From Corynebacterium dentalis (GTDB lineage Bacteria > Actinomycetota > Actinomycetes > Mycobacteriales > Mycobacteriaceae): a DNA stretch of 64,000 nt. Location: positions 186,001 through 250,000 of the forward strand of contig NZ_OCTS01000003.1 of assembly GCF_900232865.1 (NCBI RefSeq). The letters run 5' to 3'. The notes under the pieces were generated by a model, which was not told the origin of the DNA, made no database searches, and worked only from the letters and a program-made list of their open reading frames with translations. Made by a program: the position numbers and the translations under genes. Of the stretch, positions 28,869 through 37,513 are shown in pieces (position 1 is the stretch's first letter; each line of letters begins with the position of its first letter).

Positions 28869-30113
28869 ATGAGTAAACCCCTTCGACCCAGCGAACTGCG
28901 CACGCTTGATCAATCGACCAAGCTGCAAAACGTTCTGTACGAAATCCGCGGACCGGTTAATTCCGAGGCGGAACGTATGGAGGCGGATGGCCACCGCATC
29001 CTCAAGCTCAACACTGGCAACCCTGCCGTGTTCGGTTTTGAGGCGCCGGATGTGATCATGCGCGACATGATTGCGGCGCTGCCTACAGCGCAGGGTTACT
29101 CCACATCGAAGGGCATCATCAGCGCACGTCGCGCGGTATTTTCGCGCTATGAGGTCATCCCAGATTTCCCCACGTTTGACGTGGAAGATGTCTACTTGGG
29201 CAACGGCGTATCCGAGCTGATCACGATGACCACCCAGGCGCTGCTCAATGACGGCGACGAAGTGCTCATCCCCTCCCCCGACTACCCACTGTGGACCGCT
29301 GCGACATCCCTGGCTGGCGGCAAGCCCGTGCACTACTTGTGCGACGAGGAAGATGATTGGAACCCGTCCATCGAGGACATCCGGGCGAAGGTCACCGAGC
29401 GCACCAAGGCAATCGTGGTCATCAACCCGAATAATCCCACGGGCGCGGTCTACTCCCGCGAGGTGTTGCAGAAGATTGTGGACGTGGCTCGGGAACATTC
29501 TTTGTTGATCCTGGCCGACGAGATCTACGACAAGATTTTGTATGACGACGCCAAGCACATCAACATCGCCAGCCTCTGCCCAGATCTTCTGTGCATCACC
29601 TATAACGGCTTGTCCAAGGCGTATCGCGTGGCCGGCTACCGTGCTGGCTGGATGGTTATCACCGGCCCGAAGCACCACGCGCAGGGCCTGATCGAAGGTA
29701 TTACCCTGCTGGCCAGCACTCGTTTGTGCCCGAATGTTCCAGCACAGCATGCCATCCAGGTGGCGATCTCCGGCCGACAATCGATCGATGACCTGGTGCT
29801 GCCGGGCGGTCGCCTGTTGGAGCAGCGCAACGCCGCGTGGGAGAAGCTCAACGAGATCGACGGTGTGAGCTGCGTGAAGCCTATGGGCGCGCTGTATGCA
29901 TTCCCGAAGCTGGACCCGAACGTGCATGAGATTCACGACGATGAGAAGTTAATGTTCGATCTCTTGCGTGCAGAAAAAATTCAGATGGTGCAGGGTACCG
30001 GATTCAACTGGCCGACCCCGGATCACTTCCGTGTGGTGACCCTACCGTGGGCTCGTGATCTGGAGCGCGCTATCGAGCGTTTGGGCAACTTTTTGTCCAG
30101 CTACAAGCAGTAA
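28869..30113 (+). CDS. alaT: Alanine-type aminotransferase (class I/II PLP)
   Basis: PLP aminotransferase of 414 residues, closest by memory to corynebacterial AlaT, which makes alanine from pyruvate with glutamate as donor. Markers: STKLQNVLYEIRGPVNSEAERM at the N-terminus, GYSTSKGIISAR, VVINPNNPTGAVYS, DEIYDKILYDD, and the Schiff-base lysine in YNGLSKAYRVAGYRAGW (Lys250). The start is ATG 28869; a CACAAT hexamer ends 7 bases before it, so a leaderless transcript is likely, and ATG 28860 would overlap that hexamer. A rho-independent terminator follows at 30163. Confidence 0.92.
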   Translation: MSKPLRPSELRTLDQSTKLQNVLYEIRGPVNSEAERMEADGHRILKLNTGNPAVFGFEAPDVIMRDMIAALPTAQGYSTSKGIISARRAVFSRYEVIPDFPTFDVEDVYLGNGVSELITMTTQALLNDGDEVLIPSPDYPLWTAATSLAGGKPVHYLCDEEDDWNPSIEDIRAKVTERTKAIVVINPNNPTGAVYSREVLQKIVDVAREHSLLILADEIYDKILYDDAKHINIASLCPDLLCITYNGLSKAYRVAGYRAGWMVITGPKHHAQGLIEGITLLASTRLCPNVPAQHAIQVAISGRQSIDDLVLPGGRLLEQRNAAWEKLNEIDGVSCVKPMGALYAFPKLDPNVHEIHDDEKLMFDLLRAEKIQMVQGTGFNWPTPDHFRVVTLPWARDLERAIERLGNFLSSYKQ

Positions 30114-30162
30114 TGCTCGGTCACGAAACATGCCTTTACTAAGGGCAGGTTTCGCAAAACGC

Positions 30163-30194
30163 ACCCGCTCGAGGGTAGACCTCGGGCGGGTTTT
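30163..30194 (+). terminator. Terminator after alaT
   Basis: ACCCGCTCGAGG and CCTCGGGCGGGT pair with one mismatch around GTAGA, followed by TTTT at 30191. Confidence 0.85.
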
Positions 30195-30659
30195 GTGTTA
30201 TTCACCACTATTTGCAGATTGTCGCATAATTTGCGCATTCTTCGCCGAGCTGCAGACGCAGCAGCGGGCACGTTCTCCGGTGATTTCCAGCTGCCACAGC
30301 GCTGGAATGACGAAGGCGTTCCCGTCACACACCCGGTGACCACGTTTCGCCGACAGACCACCGAGACCAACGCAAAAGTCAAGGGAGAAGGCGAGCTGGC
30401 GAAGTACCTAACCCAGCAGTACGGGTTCTCCTACGTCTACGAGGTGTACTGGAAGCTCAACCAGGTGGACGGCCCCTGTGAGTTGCCTGCGCATTAGCAG
30501 GGCAAGTTGGTGTGGGGATTCACCATGCTGGATAGCAACAACCAGAATGGCAAGTGCAGCGAGGATCACTCATGGCAGCCAGAGGACCGGCCGTACACCT
30601 CCTCCGTCCCGGAGGCGAAGTACTCCGAGCTGCGCATGGACGATGCACCTGCGTGGTAG
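30195..30659 (+). pseudogene. Remnant of a protein gene with an in-frame amber stop
   Basis: The frame from 30195 reads to TAG at 30495-30497, then continues in the same frame with no further stop until TAG at 30657-30659. The part before the stop includes NDEGVPVTHPVTTFRRQTT and YGFSYVYEVYWKLN; the part after it includes KLVWGFTMLDSNNQNGKC and AKYSELRMDDAPAW. Both halves look like genuine protein. No start codon with ribosome-binding site and no N-terminal signal are present because the alaT terminator directly precedes. The stop could derive from CAG by one transition. I do not recognise the family. This accounts for most of the gap 30117-30755. Confidence 0.6.
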
Positions 30660-30678
30660 GTCACTGAAGTACTAAGCA

Positions 30679-30723
30679 ACGAAGCAGTCCAGCGAGTTTC
30701 TCGCTGGACTGCTTCGTTTTTCG
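30679..30723. terminator. Strong terminator between remnant gene and UDP-glucose dehydrogenase
   Basis: Perfect 18-base arms: ACGAAGCAGTCCAGCGAG at 30679 and its complement at 30700-30717, with a TTT loop and a T-run (30717-30722). It would stop transcription from the left; the matching A-poor left flank makes it less certain for the opposite direction. Confidence 0.9.
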
Positions 30724-30755
30724 TATGCCCTAGCGACACCGTTGGGCTAATTCAA

Positions 30756-32090
30756 TTAACCGCGACCCAGAGCGCGGAACTCCCAACCTGCGGACTTCCA
30801 TGCCTCGGTATTCAGGCAGTTGCGTCCGTCGATCACGATGGGCTTTCCGTGCACTGGCTCGCCCGCCACGAGGGTACGAGCCCATTCCGGATCCAGCTCC
30901 TGGAATTCCTTCCATTCGGTGGCAACCAGTACGATCTCCGCGCCGCGCAGCGCTTCCTCGATGGATTCTGCGTAGTTCAGCGTGGGGAACAAGCGCTGTG
31001 CGTTGGTCATAGCTTCTGGGTCGAAGACCGTCACCGCGGCACCACTGAGAGACAGGGATCCGGCCACATTCAGGGCAGGTGAATCGCGGACGTCGTCGCT
31101 ATTGGGCTTGAAGGCTGCGCCCAGCACGGTGACGTTTCGACCCAACAGGGAGCCGCCCAGTTCCTGGCGTGCTAGTTCGACCATCTTCTCGCGACGCCGC
31201 ATGTTGATGGCATCTACTTCGCGCAGGAAGGACATTGCTTGGTCTGCGCCCAGCTCGCCGGCGCGCGCCATGAAAGCGCGGATGTCCTTGGGCAAGCAAC
31301 CTCCGCCGAAGCCCAGGCCAGCGCCGAGGAACTTGCGACCGATGCGTTCATCTAGGCCAATGGCATCTGCCAGCGCCGTGACGTCCGCACCCACGGTCTC
31401 GCAGACTTCGCTGACCGCGTTGATGAAACTGATCTTGGTGGCCAGGAAGGCATTCGCGGAGACCTTGACCAGCTCCGCCGTGGGAAGGTCGACGACAAGG
31501 AAAGGGGTGTCCTGCTGCAGAGCGTCCGCGTATACCTCGCGGGCTAGTGCTTCCGCGTTGCCGCCTTCATGAAGTCCCAGGACGATACGGTCTGGGCGCA
31601 GAGTGTCTTTGACTGCGTGACCTTCACGCAGAAACTCTGGGTTCCAGGCCACCTCGATAGAAGCGCCATCGTTGGTATTTTCGTCTGCCAAGGCCTGCAG
31701 CTGTGCTGCGGTTCCTACGGGAACGGTGGACTTTCCCAACACGAGGTGCTCGCCCTCGATCAGCGGCGCCAAGGATTCCACCACAGCGCGGACGTACGTG
31801 GTATCCGCGGCATAAGAGCCCTTCTTCTGGGGAGTGCCCACGCCGATGAAGTGCACGTTGGCGAACTGCGCGGCTTCCTCGTAATCCGTGGTGAACCCCA
31901 ATCGCCCGCTATCTAGGTTTCGCTGCAGCAGCTCTGGAAGGCCGGGTTCGAAGAACGGAACTTTGCCTTCCGTGAGGGACTTGATCTTTGCCTCATCCAC
32001 GTCCACACCTAGCACGTCGTGCCCCAATTCCGCCATGCAGGCGGCGTGGGTAGCGCCCAGGTATCCCGTGCCAAACACAGTCATACGCAT
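30756..32090 (-). CDS. udgA: UDP-glucose 6-dehydrogenase
   Basis: NAD-dependent oxidation of UDP-glucose to UDP-glucuronate, a precursor for cell-surface sugars. The 444-residue product has the N-terminal Rossmann motif VFGTGYLGATHAACMAELGHDV, the sequence NPEFLREGHAVKD, the catalytic cysteine in GFGGGCLPKDIRAF (about residue 264), and the C-terminal UDP-binding domain starting with GAAFKPNSDDVRDSPAL. The start is ATG 32090; ATG 32084 is also possible. A GDP-mannose dehydrogenase is less likely given the C-terminal sequence. Confidence 0.9.
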   Translation of the reverse strand: MRMTVFGTGYLGATHAACMAELGHDVLGVDVDEAKIKSLTEGKVPFFEPGLPELLQRNLDSGRLGFTTDYEEAAQFANVHFIGVGTPQKKGSYAADTTYVRAVVESLAPLIEGEHLVLGKSTVPVGTAAQLQALADENTNDGASIEVAWNPEFLREGHAVKDTLRPDRIVLGLHEGGNAEALAREVYADALQQDTPFLVVDLPTAELVKVSANAFLATKISFINAVSEVCETVGADVTALADAIGLDERIGRKFLGAGLGFGGGCLPKDIRAFMARAGELGADQAMSFLREVDAINMRRREKMVELARQELGGSLLGRNVTVLGAAFKPNSDDVRDSPALNVAGSLSLSGAAVTVFDPEAMTNAQRLFPTLNYAESIEEALRGAEIVLVATEWKEFQELDPEWARTLVAGEPVHGKPIVIDGRNCLNTEAWKSAGWEFRALGRG

Positions 32091-32198
32091 AGGTGTTGAT
32101 GCTACCGAGCGCAAGTGAATTAACGGTGAAACGAAGGTAAATGATTAGTCATTACTTTGCCTAGCCCACAGGGCCGCTAAGCAAAACCTATTCTCGGC

Positions 32199-33818
32199 CT
32201 AGTTTTCGGCGCTCACTTCATTGTTTTTCAACCAATCCCGTGCGATACGCAAAGAGTTCGCCTTCTCTGGGCCGGAATTGCGCAAGTTCATCTGCTTGAG
32301 CTCTTCCGTGGTGAGCTTGTCCTGCACCTTCTGTAAGGTCTCACGCATCTGCTCCGTCATGCTGTCCTCGCGGGACAGCGGCACCACATTCTGCGGGAGA
32401 ATCAACAGCTTCGGATCCTGCAGCTCCACCAGTTCCACCTCCCGGCCGTTTGGCCCGAGCACCGGCGTGGTGGTGTAAATATCGGCGGTATCCACGGACT
32501 TCTCCAACAAAGCCTGGACGGTCAGCGGGCCTCCGCCATCGCTGATAGGCACCAACTGCATGCTCTCCGCTGGAACCCCATACACGGAGGCCAGTCCCGG
32601 TGGACCATAGCTGCGGGTCTCGATTTCGGGCGATCCACCGATTTTCAGTGATCCACCATTGCCCGCCACCAGTTTGCGGAGATCTCCCAAGGTTTGTAGG
32701 CCATATTGCTCCGCAACTTCTGGCAGCACGCGATAGCTGTCCTTACTCTCGCCGGGTGCCACTGGACCGCTGCTCAGGCCTGCGGGAAGCACCTCGTTCA
32801 AAGCGGAGACGGCCTGTTCAGTGTCTGTGCCTGGACCCAGATCCACCTGCGGCGCTCCCGGGGATTCTGCGTAGTACTGCGCCACGTTGCCCACGTATTC
32901 CGGAACGATATCGATCTCACCGTTTTCCAAAGCTGCCAGGTAGGCATCGCGCGCACCAATCCCAGGAACCAGTTCTGCGTGGATCCCCTGCTTTTCCAAC
33001 GCTTGCACGTAGATCTGAGCGATAATTTCGCTTTCCGGGAAATTTGCTGCGCCCACGCGCACTGTGTCCCCGCTGCGCGCTCCACCAAAGACGGTTCCCC
33101 CGGCCACAATGGCCACCACCAGGACTGCGCTCAGCACGGCCACCAACAACGGGAGTCCGCGCCGGTCTCCCTGAGCTTCCCCGACACGCGTCGACGACTG
33201 CTCCGGCGGATGCGGTGGCAGCATGCGCATCGCCTCCAAAATGATGACCAGCACGATGACCCACACCACGCCCACCAGCATCATGTGGGTATCGCGCTGA
33301 GCCAGTCCATCGATCAAATACCTGCCCAAGCCACCCGCACCGATATAGGCGCATAGCGTGGCAGTGGCCACAACCTGGGCTGCTGCGCTGCGAATACCAT
33401 CGAGAATTTGTGGGAGAGCCAGCGGAATCTCCACCGAGCGGAGAGTCTGCATTTCCGAATGTCCGGTGGCTCGCGCGCCATCAATGACGCTTGGCTTGAT
33501 CTGCTGCACGCCTGCATAGGAGCCAGCCAGGATCGGAGGAATGGCCAAGATCAGCAGCACGATCATAGATGGCAGCCACGCCCGATCCACCGCCCCGCCC
33601 GGCAAGAACAACGCTAGGACAGTCAGCAGACCCAGCGAAGGGATTGCGCGCAATCCGCCGGACATGGCCACGGCAACTGCACGGCCTCGCCCGGTATGCC
33701 CGATGAACAGCCCCAACGGCACCGCGATGAGGATCGCCGGAACGAGGCCCAGAAGTGAGAGCCACACGTGCTCCCATATTCGTTGGCCCACGGTGGCATT
33801 AAAGAAATCGCTAAGCAT
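32199..33818 (-). CDS. Osmoprotectant ABC permease fused to its substrate-binding domain
   Basis: The 539-residue protein carries an OpuC/ProW-type permease (about 1-205, with six hydrophobic segments and the EAA-like stretch VIDGARATGHSEMQTLRSVEIPLALP), another membrane helix (about 227-250) and an extracytoplasmic OpuAC/ProX-type binding domain (about 255-539, VGAANFPESEIIAQIYVQAL; EIDIVPEYVGNVAQYY). Such transporters import glycine betaine, choline or related quaternary amines. It overlaps the upstream permease gene by 8 bases and completes an ATPase-permease-fusion operon. No lipobox is present because the domain is held by the fused helix. Confidence 0.9.
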   Translation of the reverse strand: MLSDFFNATVGQRIWEHVWLSLLGLVPAILIAVPLGLFIGHTGRGRAVAVAMSGGLRAIPSLGLLTVLALFLPGGAVDRAWLPSMIVLLILAIPPILAGSYAGVQQIKPSVIDGARATGHSEMQTLRSVEIPLALPQILDGIRSAAAQVVATATLCAYIGAGGLGRYLIDGLAQRDTHMMLVGVVWVIVLVIILEAMRMLPPHPPEQSSTRVGEAQGDRRGLPLLVAVLSAVLVVAIVAGGTVFGGARSGDTVRVGAANFPESEIIAQIYVQALEKQGIHAELVPGIGARDAYLAALENGEIDIVPEYVGNVAQYYAESPGAPQVDLGPGTDTEQAVSALNEVLPAGLSSGPVAPGESKDSYRVLPEVAEQYGLQTLGDLRKLVAGNGGSLKIGGSPEIETRSYGPPGLASVYGVPAESMQLVPISDGGGPLTVQALLEKSVDTADIYTTTPVLGPNGREVELVELQDPKLLILPQNVVPLSREDSMTEQMRETLQKVQDKLTTEELKQMNLRNSGPEKANSLRIARDWLKNNEVSAEN

Positions 33819-34500
33819 GACCGGCCTCCCGCAGAACTCGTTGCCACGGCATCAAAATGTGCCCTAAAACAACCAGAATCGCGTCCATGAGCAGCGCCAC
33901 CACCACGATCGCCAGCGTTCCCACTATGATTTGCTCCGGGTAACTGCGTAGGAACCCCTGAGTGATCAGATCGCCGAGGCTACTGACACCCACCAGCGCT
34001 CCAACGCTGACCATGCTGATGGTGGACGCACTGACCACTCGCATGCCCGCCAGAATGCCTGGCCCTGCCAGCGGCAGCTCGACGTTCCAAATCCGTTGTC
34101 CCTCTGAGTAGCCAAGCGCACTCGATGCGCCTACGGCCGCCGATTGTGTTGCCGACGCCGCCGTGAACGATTCCGCGACCACGCGAGTCTGCAGCGCCAT
34201 CCCGTAGAGAAACAGCGCGCTGATGACGTTGAATGGGCTGAGAATCGGAGAGTCAAAGATCATCGGCAGCAGCAGAAACAGCGCCAAGGAAGGAATGGCG
34301 TAGAGGATGCTGGTCAAGCCGATGATGATCGCGCCGCCGTCGAGAAATTTCCGCGACGTATTCTGCGCCGAGAGGCGATAGGCGGCCCAGCCCAACGGCA
34401 AGGAAACAAAGAAGGTCAACACGATTGGTGGCAAGGCAAGCCACAGGTGGCTCACCCCCAAATCCAGCACCGTATCCCAATTGGTGGTCAGCCAATTCAT
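33811..34500 (-). CDS. Osmoprotectant ABC transporter permease
   Basis: Second permease subunit, 229 residues, with five to six hydrophobic segments and the cytoplasmic EAA-like loop (AAVGASSALGYSEGQRIWNVELPLAGPGI). It pairs with the fused permease/binding protein downstream and the ATPase upstream; start and stop overlap its neighbours by 4 and 8 bases. Family assignment is to the OpuC/ProW group of quaternary-amine importers. Confidence 0.9.
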   Translation of the reverse strand: MNWLTTNWDTVLDLGVSHLWLALPPIVLTFFVSLPLGWAAYRLSAQNTSRKFLDGGAIIIGLTSILYAIPSLALFLLLPMIFDSPILSPFNVISALFLYGMALQTRVVAESFTAASATQSAAVGASSALGYSEGQRIWNVELPLAGPGILAGMRVVSASTISMVSVGALVGVSSLGDLITQGFLRSYPEQIIVGTLAIVVVALLMDAILVVLGHILMPWQRVLREAGHA

Positions 34501-35309
34501 GAGCGTTCCAATGGCCCAATAACCGCACCAAACTCATCAACCACCACGTCTTGGCCGTTGACGGTCATGACTCGGTAGGTGGAATCGTCGATGCCAATGA
34601 AGCTGCGGACGAAGTCATTGGCTGGCTTGGTGGCGATATCTTCCGGAGGTCCCTGCTGCGCGATGTGCGCGCCTTCCTGTAGCAGCACCACATTGTCTCC
34701 CAGGGTGAAGGCCTCGCGGACGTCGTGGGTAACCAGGATGACCGTCTTGTGCAGGCGTTCCTGCAACTCAAGCATCAACTCTTGAAGTTCGCGGCGAACA
34801 ATCGGGTCCACGGCACCGAAGGGCTCATCCATCAGCAGGATGTTGGGATCGCTTGCCAGCGCTCGAGCCACGCCTGCTCTCTGCTGCTGGCCACCCGACA
34901 ACTCGTGCGGATAGCGGGCCAGCTGCTCCTCGGTGAGTCCCACCTGGGCTGCAGTGTCCCGTGCGCGCTTTTCTGCTTCCGCCTTGGATACGCCGTTGAG
35001 GCGCAGCACCGTGCCGATATTGAATCCCACGGTGCGATGTGGCAACAGACCCGCATCCTGCAATACGTAGCCGATTGAGCGGCGCAGCTGGATCGGTGGT
35101 CGATTCGAGACATCTTCATCATCGATGAGCACCATGCCGCTGGTCGGTTGCACCATCCGGTTCACGCAGCGAATGAGTGTGGTCTTGCCACAGCCCGAAC
35201 TACCGAGGAAGACGGTGGTCTGACCGGTGGGCACTTCAAGACTGAACTGATCCACCGCGCGGCCACTGGCGCCGGGGAATTGAACGCTGACGTTCTGAAA
35301 GGTGATCAC
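34497..35309 (-). CDS. Osmoprotectant ABC transporter ATPase
   Basis: The 270-residue ATP-binding subunit has Walker A GSSGCGKTT, the Q-loop in IGYVLQDAGLLPHRTV, signature LSGGQQQRAGVARALA, Walker B ILLMDEPFGAVDP and the H-loop in LVTHDVREAF. PHRTVGFNIGTV is typical of the OpuCA/ProV glycine-betaine type. A short C-terminal extension (about 235-270) contains YRVMTVNGQDVVVDEFGAVIG but no full CBS pair. It is the first gene of the three-gene operon, overlapping the permease by 4 bases. Confidence 0.93.
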   Translation of the reverse strand: MITFQNVSVQFPGASGRAVDQFSLEVPTGQTTVFLGSSGCGKTTLIRCVNRMVQPTSGMVLIDDEDVSNRPPIQLRRSIGYVLQDAGLLPHRTVGFNIGTVLRLNGVSKAEAEKRARDTAAQVGLTEEQLARYPHELSGGQQQRAGVARALASDPNILLMDEPFGAVDPIVRRELQELMLELQERLHKTVILVTHDVREAFTLGDNVVLLQEGAHIAQQGPPEDIATKPANDFVRSFIGIDDSTYRVMTVNGQDVVVDEFGAVIGPLERS

Positions 35310-35393
35310 AATGAGCCCTCAAGGGGTGAGATGGATGGTCCGTGCGCCAAAAGATTGACTGTTCAAGCCTACCCCGAATGGCTCAAAACGTGC

Positions 35394-35960
35394 CTAGTTC
35401 TGAAAATTTAAGTACGCCTTGGATGCGGTGGGACCGCGCTGCCCTTGGTACTTGGATCCCAATGGGCCGGAGCCATAAGGATTAATTGCCGGACTGGTCA
35501 TCTTGAAGATCGCCAGCTGCCCCACCTTCATGCCGGGGTACAGGGCGATCGGCAAGTTTGCCGCGTTAGACAACTCCAGCGTGATGTGGCCGGTAAAGCC
35601 CGGATCGATGAAGCCTGCCGTCGAATGAGTGACCAAACCGAGCCGACCCAGCGAGGACTTCCCCTCCAAACGTCCCGCGAGATCATCCGGGATGGAGAAG
35701 TGCTCCAGCGTGGAACCCAGAACAAACTCGCCGGGATGAAGAATGAAAGGCTCGTCACCCTCAACTTCCACCAGGGTGGTCAGCTCTTCCTGCGGAAGCT
35801 TGGGATCGATGTGCGTGTACCTGGAGTTATTGAACACGCGAAAAAAGCCGTCCAGGCGCACGTCGATGCTTGAAGGCTGGATCATTGATGCATCGAAGGG
35901 ATCCAATACGAGGCGCTTAGCCTCGATGGCTGCTGTGAGGTCTCGATCAGATAAAAGCAC
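35394..35960 (-). CDS. dcd: dCTP deaminase
   Basis: Converts dCTP to dUTP (or directly to dUMP in bifunctional forms) for thymidylate synthesis. The 188-residue trimeric enzyme has the family start [36 protein letters not shown], the active-site region [24 protein letters not shown], and a C-terminus with [13 protein letters not shown]. The start codon is GTG at 35960; TATCCT ends 6 bases upstream with no Shine-Dalgarno, so the transcript is probably leaderless. Confidence 0.97.
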   Translation of the reverse strand: MLLSDRDLTAAIEAKRLVLDPFDASMIQPSSIDVRLDGFFRVFNNSRYTHIDPKLPQEELTTLVEVEGDEPFILHPGEFVLGSTLEHFSIPDDLAGRLEGKSSLGRLGLVTHSTAGFIDPGFTGHITLELSNAANLPIALYPGMKVGQLAIFKMTSPAINPYGSGPLGSKYQGQRGPTASKAYLNFQN

Positions 35961-36601
35961 AACCCTAGGATACCGTGCGCACTACTCTGGCTTCCGGACT
36001 ATGGGGAATTGGTGCGATCCGATGAGCCATGGGCCCACTTTTGCGCAGCGTTGTAAAAATGCTGCACATTTGGGGGGGGTAAGGATTCTGTTTTTTAGCG
36101 AACTCCCCTCGTGATTTGAATCACCACCGAAGGCCTGCCAGATTTTTACAGTCTCAAGAAGGGCTTTAAGGTTCTGCATTCTGTTAAACAATGCAAGGTT
36201 CTTTTTTCGGGTTTAAACCTAAGAATTTGTTAAAACTGCAGCCTTCGATAGATTAAGATTACCTCGGCGAGAATCGGCGTTTTCCCTGCATCTCACACAA
36301 AACCTCACCTCACATGTGCTGAATTAAGATTCAGGAAGTGTTAATGAAGTTATTAAGAACTGCGGTATAAATGGAGGTGAACTTTAAGTAACAGCATTCT
36401 TGCTTCCTTGTTAGCAGAAACTCAGAGAGCATCTCTGGCCCATCAATGCACAACAATCAATTTTTCTTTTTTGGTGCAATATCTGAAATTTAGCTGTATT
36501 GTTCCTGTTGTCAGGATGCGAAGAACCTCCCGGAAAGACTGGTTCTAAATAAGTTTCGCATTCTTCGGCTTTCATTCATCTCACCTGAAAGGTTTACCAA
36601 G
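35961..36601. other. 640-base non-coding leader region before the secreted paralogs
   Basis: No convincing gene, tRNA or known riboswitch is seen. The left part includes a run of nine G residues near 36074 and a small palindrome GTGATTTGAATCAC near 36111. The middle (about 36170-36400) is AT-rich with several TTAAGA repeats. A plausible promoter facing right has TTGGTG near 36475 and TGTATT near 36496. The transcribed part would contain a stem formed by ATGCGAA (36516-36522) and TTCGCAT (36555-36561), with GAACC/GGTTC nested inside, before the ribosome-binding site GAAAGG. Confidence 0.5.
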
Positions 36602-36952
36602 ATGCGTAAGCTCCGTAACTCCGCTCTGGCCATCGCCACCGCCACCACCGTCGCACTTGGCGGAATGACCGTCGCTGGTGCTCAGGACGGCGGCGCCCTG
36701 CCAAACGAAGAGTCCAACGTCAACCTCTCCGAGACCGGCTCCTCCGCTGGCTCCCTGGGCGATGCCCTGGAATTCGGCGAAGAAGCTGATCCTCGTGCCA
36801 TCTTCGGCTCCGACAAGTCCGGATTCGGCGACCAGCCGCTCTGGGCTCAGCTGATGTACGGCGTAGGTGTTGCAGGCGTGGCCGCCTCCATCTTCGGCTT
36901 GGTCATTGCTCCAGCAGCCAACTTCATCTACGCCAACTTCCTCGCTAAGTAA
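36602..36952 (+). CDS. Small secreted protein, paralog 1 of tandem pair
   Basis: This 116-residue exported protein has a signal peptide (MRKLRNSALAIATATTVALG, cleavage likely after VAGAQ), a short acidic Ser-rich segment, then a conserved part with IFGSDKSGFGDQPLWAQ and a hydrophobic Gly/Ala segment (about 82-110, YGVGVAGVAASIFGLVIAP). The last part is shared with the next gene. Codons are strongly biased to the frequent C-ending set, suggesting high expression. The start is ATG 36602 with GAAAGG 9 bases upstream. I do not recognise a named family; an envelope-inserted or pore-like peptide is a guess. Confidence 0.75.
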   Translation: MRKLRNSALAIATATTVALGGMTVAGAQDGGALPNEESNVNLSETGSSAGSLGDALEFGEEADPRAIFGSDKSGFGDQPLWAQLMYGVGVAGVAASIFGLVIAPAANFIYANFLAK

Positions 36953-37001
36953 TAGCTTCAGCGGACCACTTTCCACCACGAATAAGAGAAGGAATATTTT
37001 C

Positions 37002-37385
37002 ATGAACAACTTCCGCAAGGCTGCACTGGCTCTGGCCACCGCTTCCGCAATCACCCTGTCCGGCACCGCAGTTGCAGGCGCACAGGAGAACACCGAGACC
37101 CCTGACTCCTCCGCTGCGCTGTCCTCCTCCGAGAACACCACCGAGGGCTCCACCAACGAGGATTCCGCTACCGGTTCCTCCAACCTCCTGTGGAAGATCG
37201 GCAACATCCTAGGCGCTGACCAGGGCGTGTCCGGCGAGGACATCTTCGGCTCCACCCAGACCGAGAACCAGCCAGCATGGGCTCCCATCTTCAAGTGGGG
37301 CACCATCGCTGCTGTCACCGGCACCGTCGTTGGCATCGGCATCGGCATCGCCAACGAGCTGAAGAACCGCGGCATCATCGTTTAA
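37002..37385 (+). CDS. Small secreted protein, paralog 2 of tandem pair
   Basis: The 127-residue protein has a signal peptide (MNNFRKAALALATASAITLS, cleavage likely after VAGAQ), a Ser/Thr/Glu-rich acidic segment (about 30-60), then a region with EDIFGSTQTENQPAWAPIFK and a Gly-rich hydrophobic segment (WGTIAAVTGTVVGIGIGIAN). Shared landmarks with the first gene are IFGS, QP-WA and the Gly-rich helix followed by AN. The start is ATG 37002 with GAGAAGG upstream; 49 bases separate it from the first gene. A strong terminator follows at 37430. Confidence 0.75.
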   Translation: MNNFRKAALALATASAITLSGTAVAGAQENTETPDSSAALSSSENTTEGSTNEDSATGSSNLLWKIGNILGADQGVSGEDIFGSTQTENQPAWAPIFKWGTIAAVTGTVVGIGIGIANELKNRGIIV

Positions 37386-37429
37386 GTTCTTACGCTGACT
37401 CACCCGCGGCGCTCGCCGCCCGTGAATCA

Positions 37430-37469
37430 AAAATCTGCCTCCGATCAACACTGATCGGAGGCAGATTTT
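37430..37469. terminator. Bidirectional terminator after the secreted paralogs
   Basis: Perfect 18-base arms AAAATCTGCCTCCGATCA and its complement, around a 4-base loop, with A-run left and T-run right. It ends both the secreted-protein transcript and the convergent VanW-domain gene. Confidence 0.92.
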
Positions 37470-37513
37470 CTATGGCACCAGCCGCCAGTCAATGCGCGGA
37501 AACTACACCAGCG

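Noticed and set aside
35961..36601. tRNA or known riboswitch in the long leader region
   Set aside because: No cloverleaf with a T-loop sequence and no known aptamer blocks; only local stems and AT-rich repeats.
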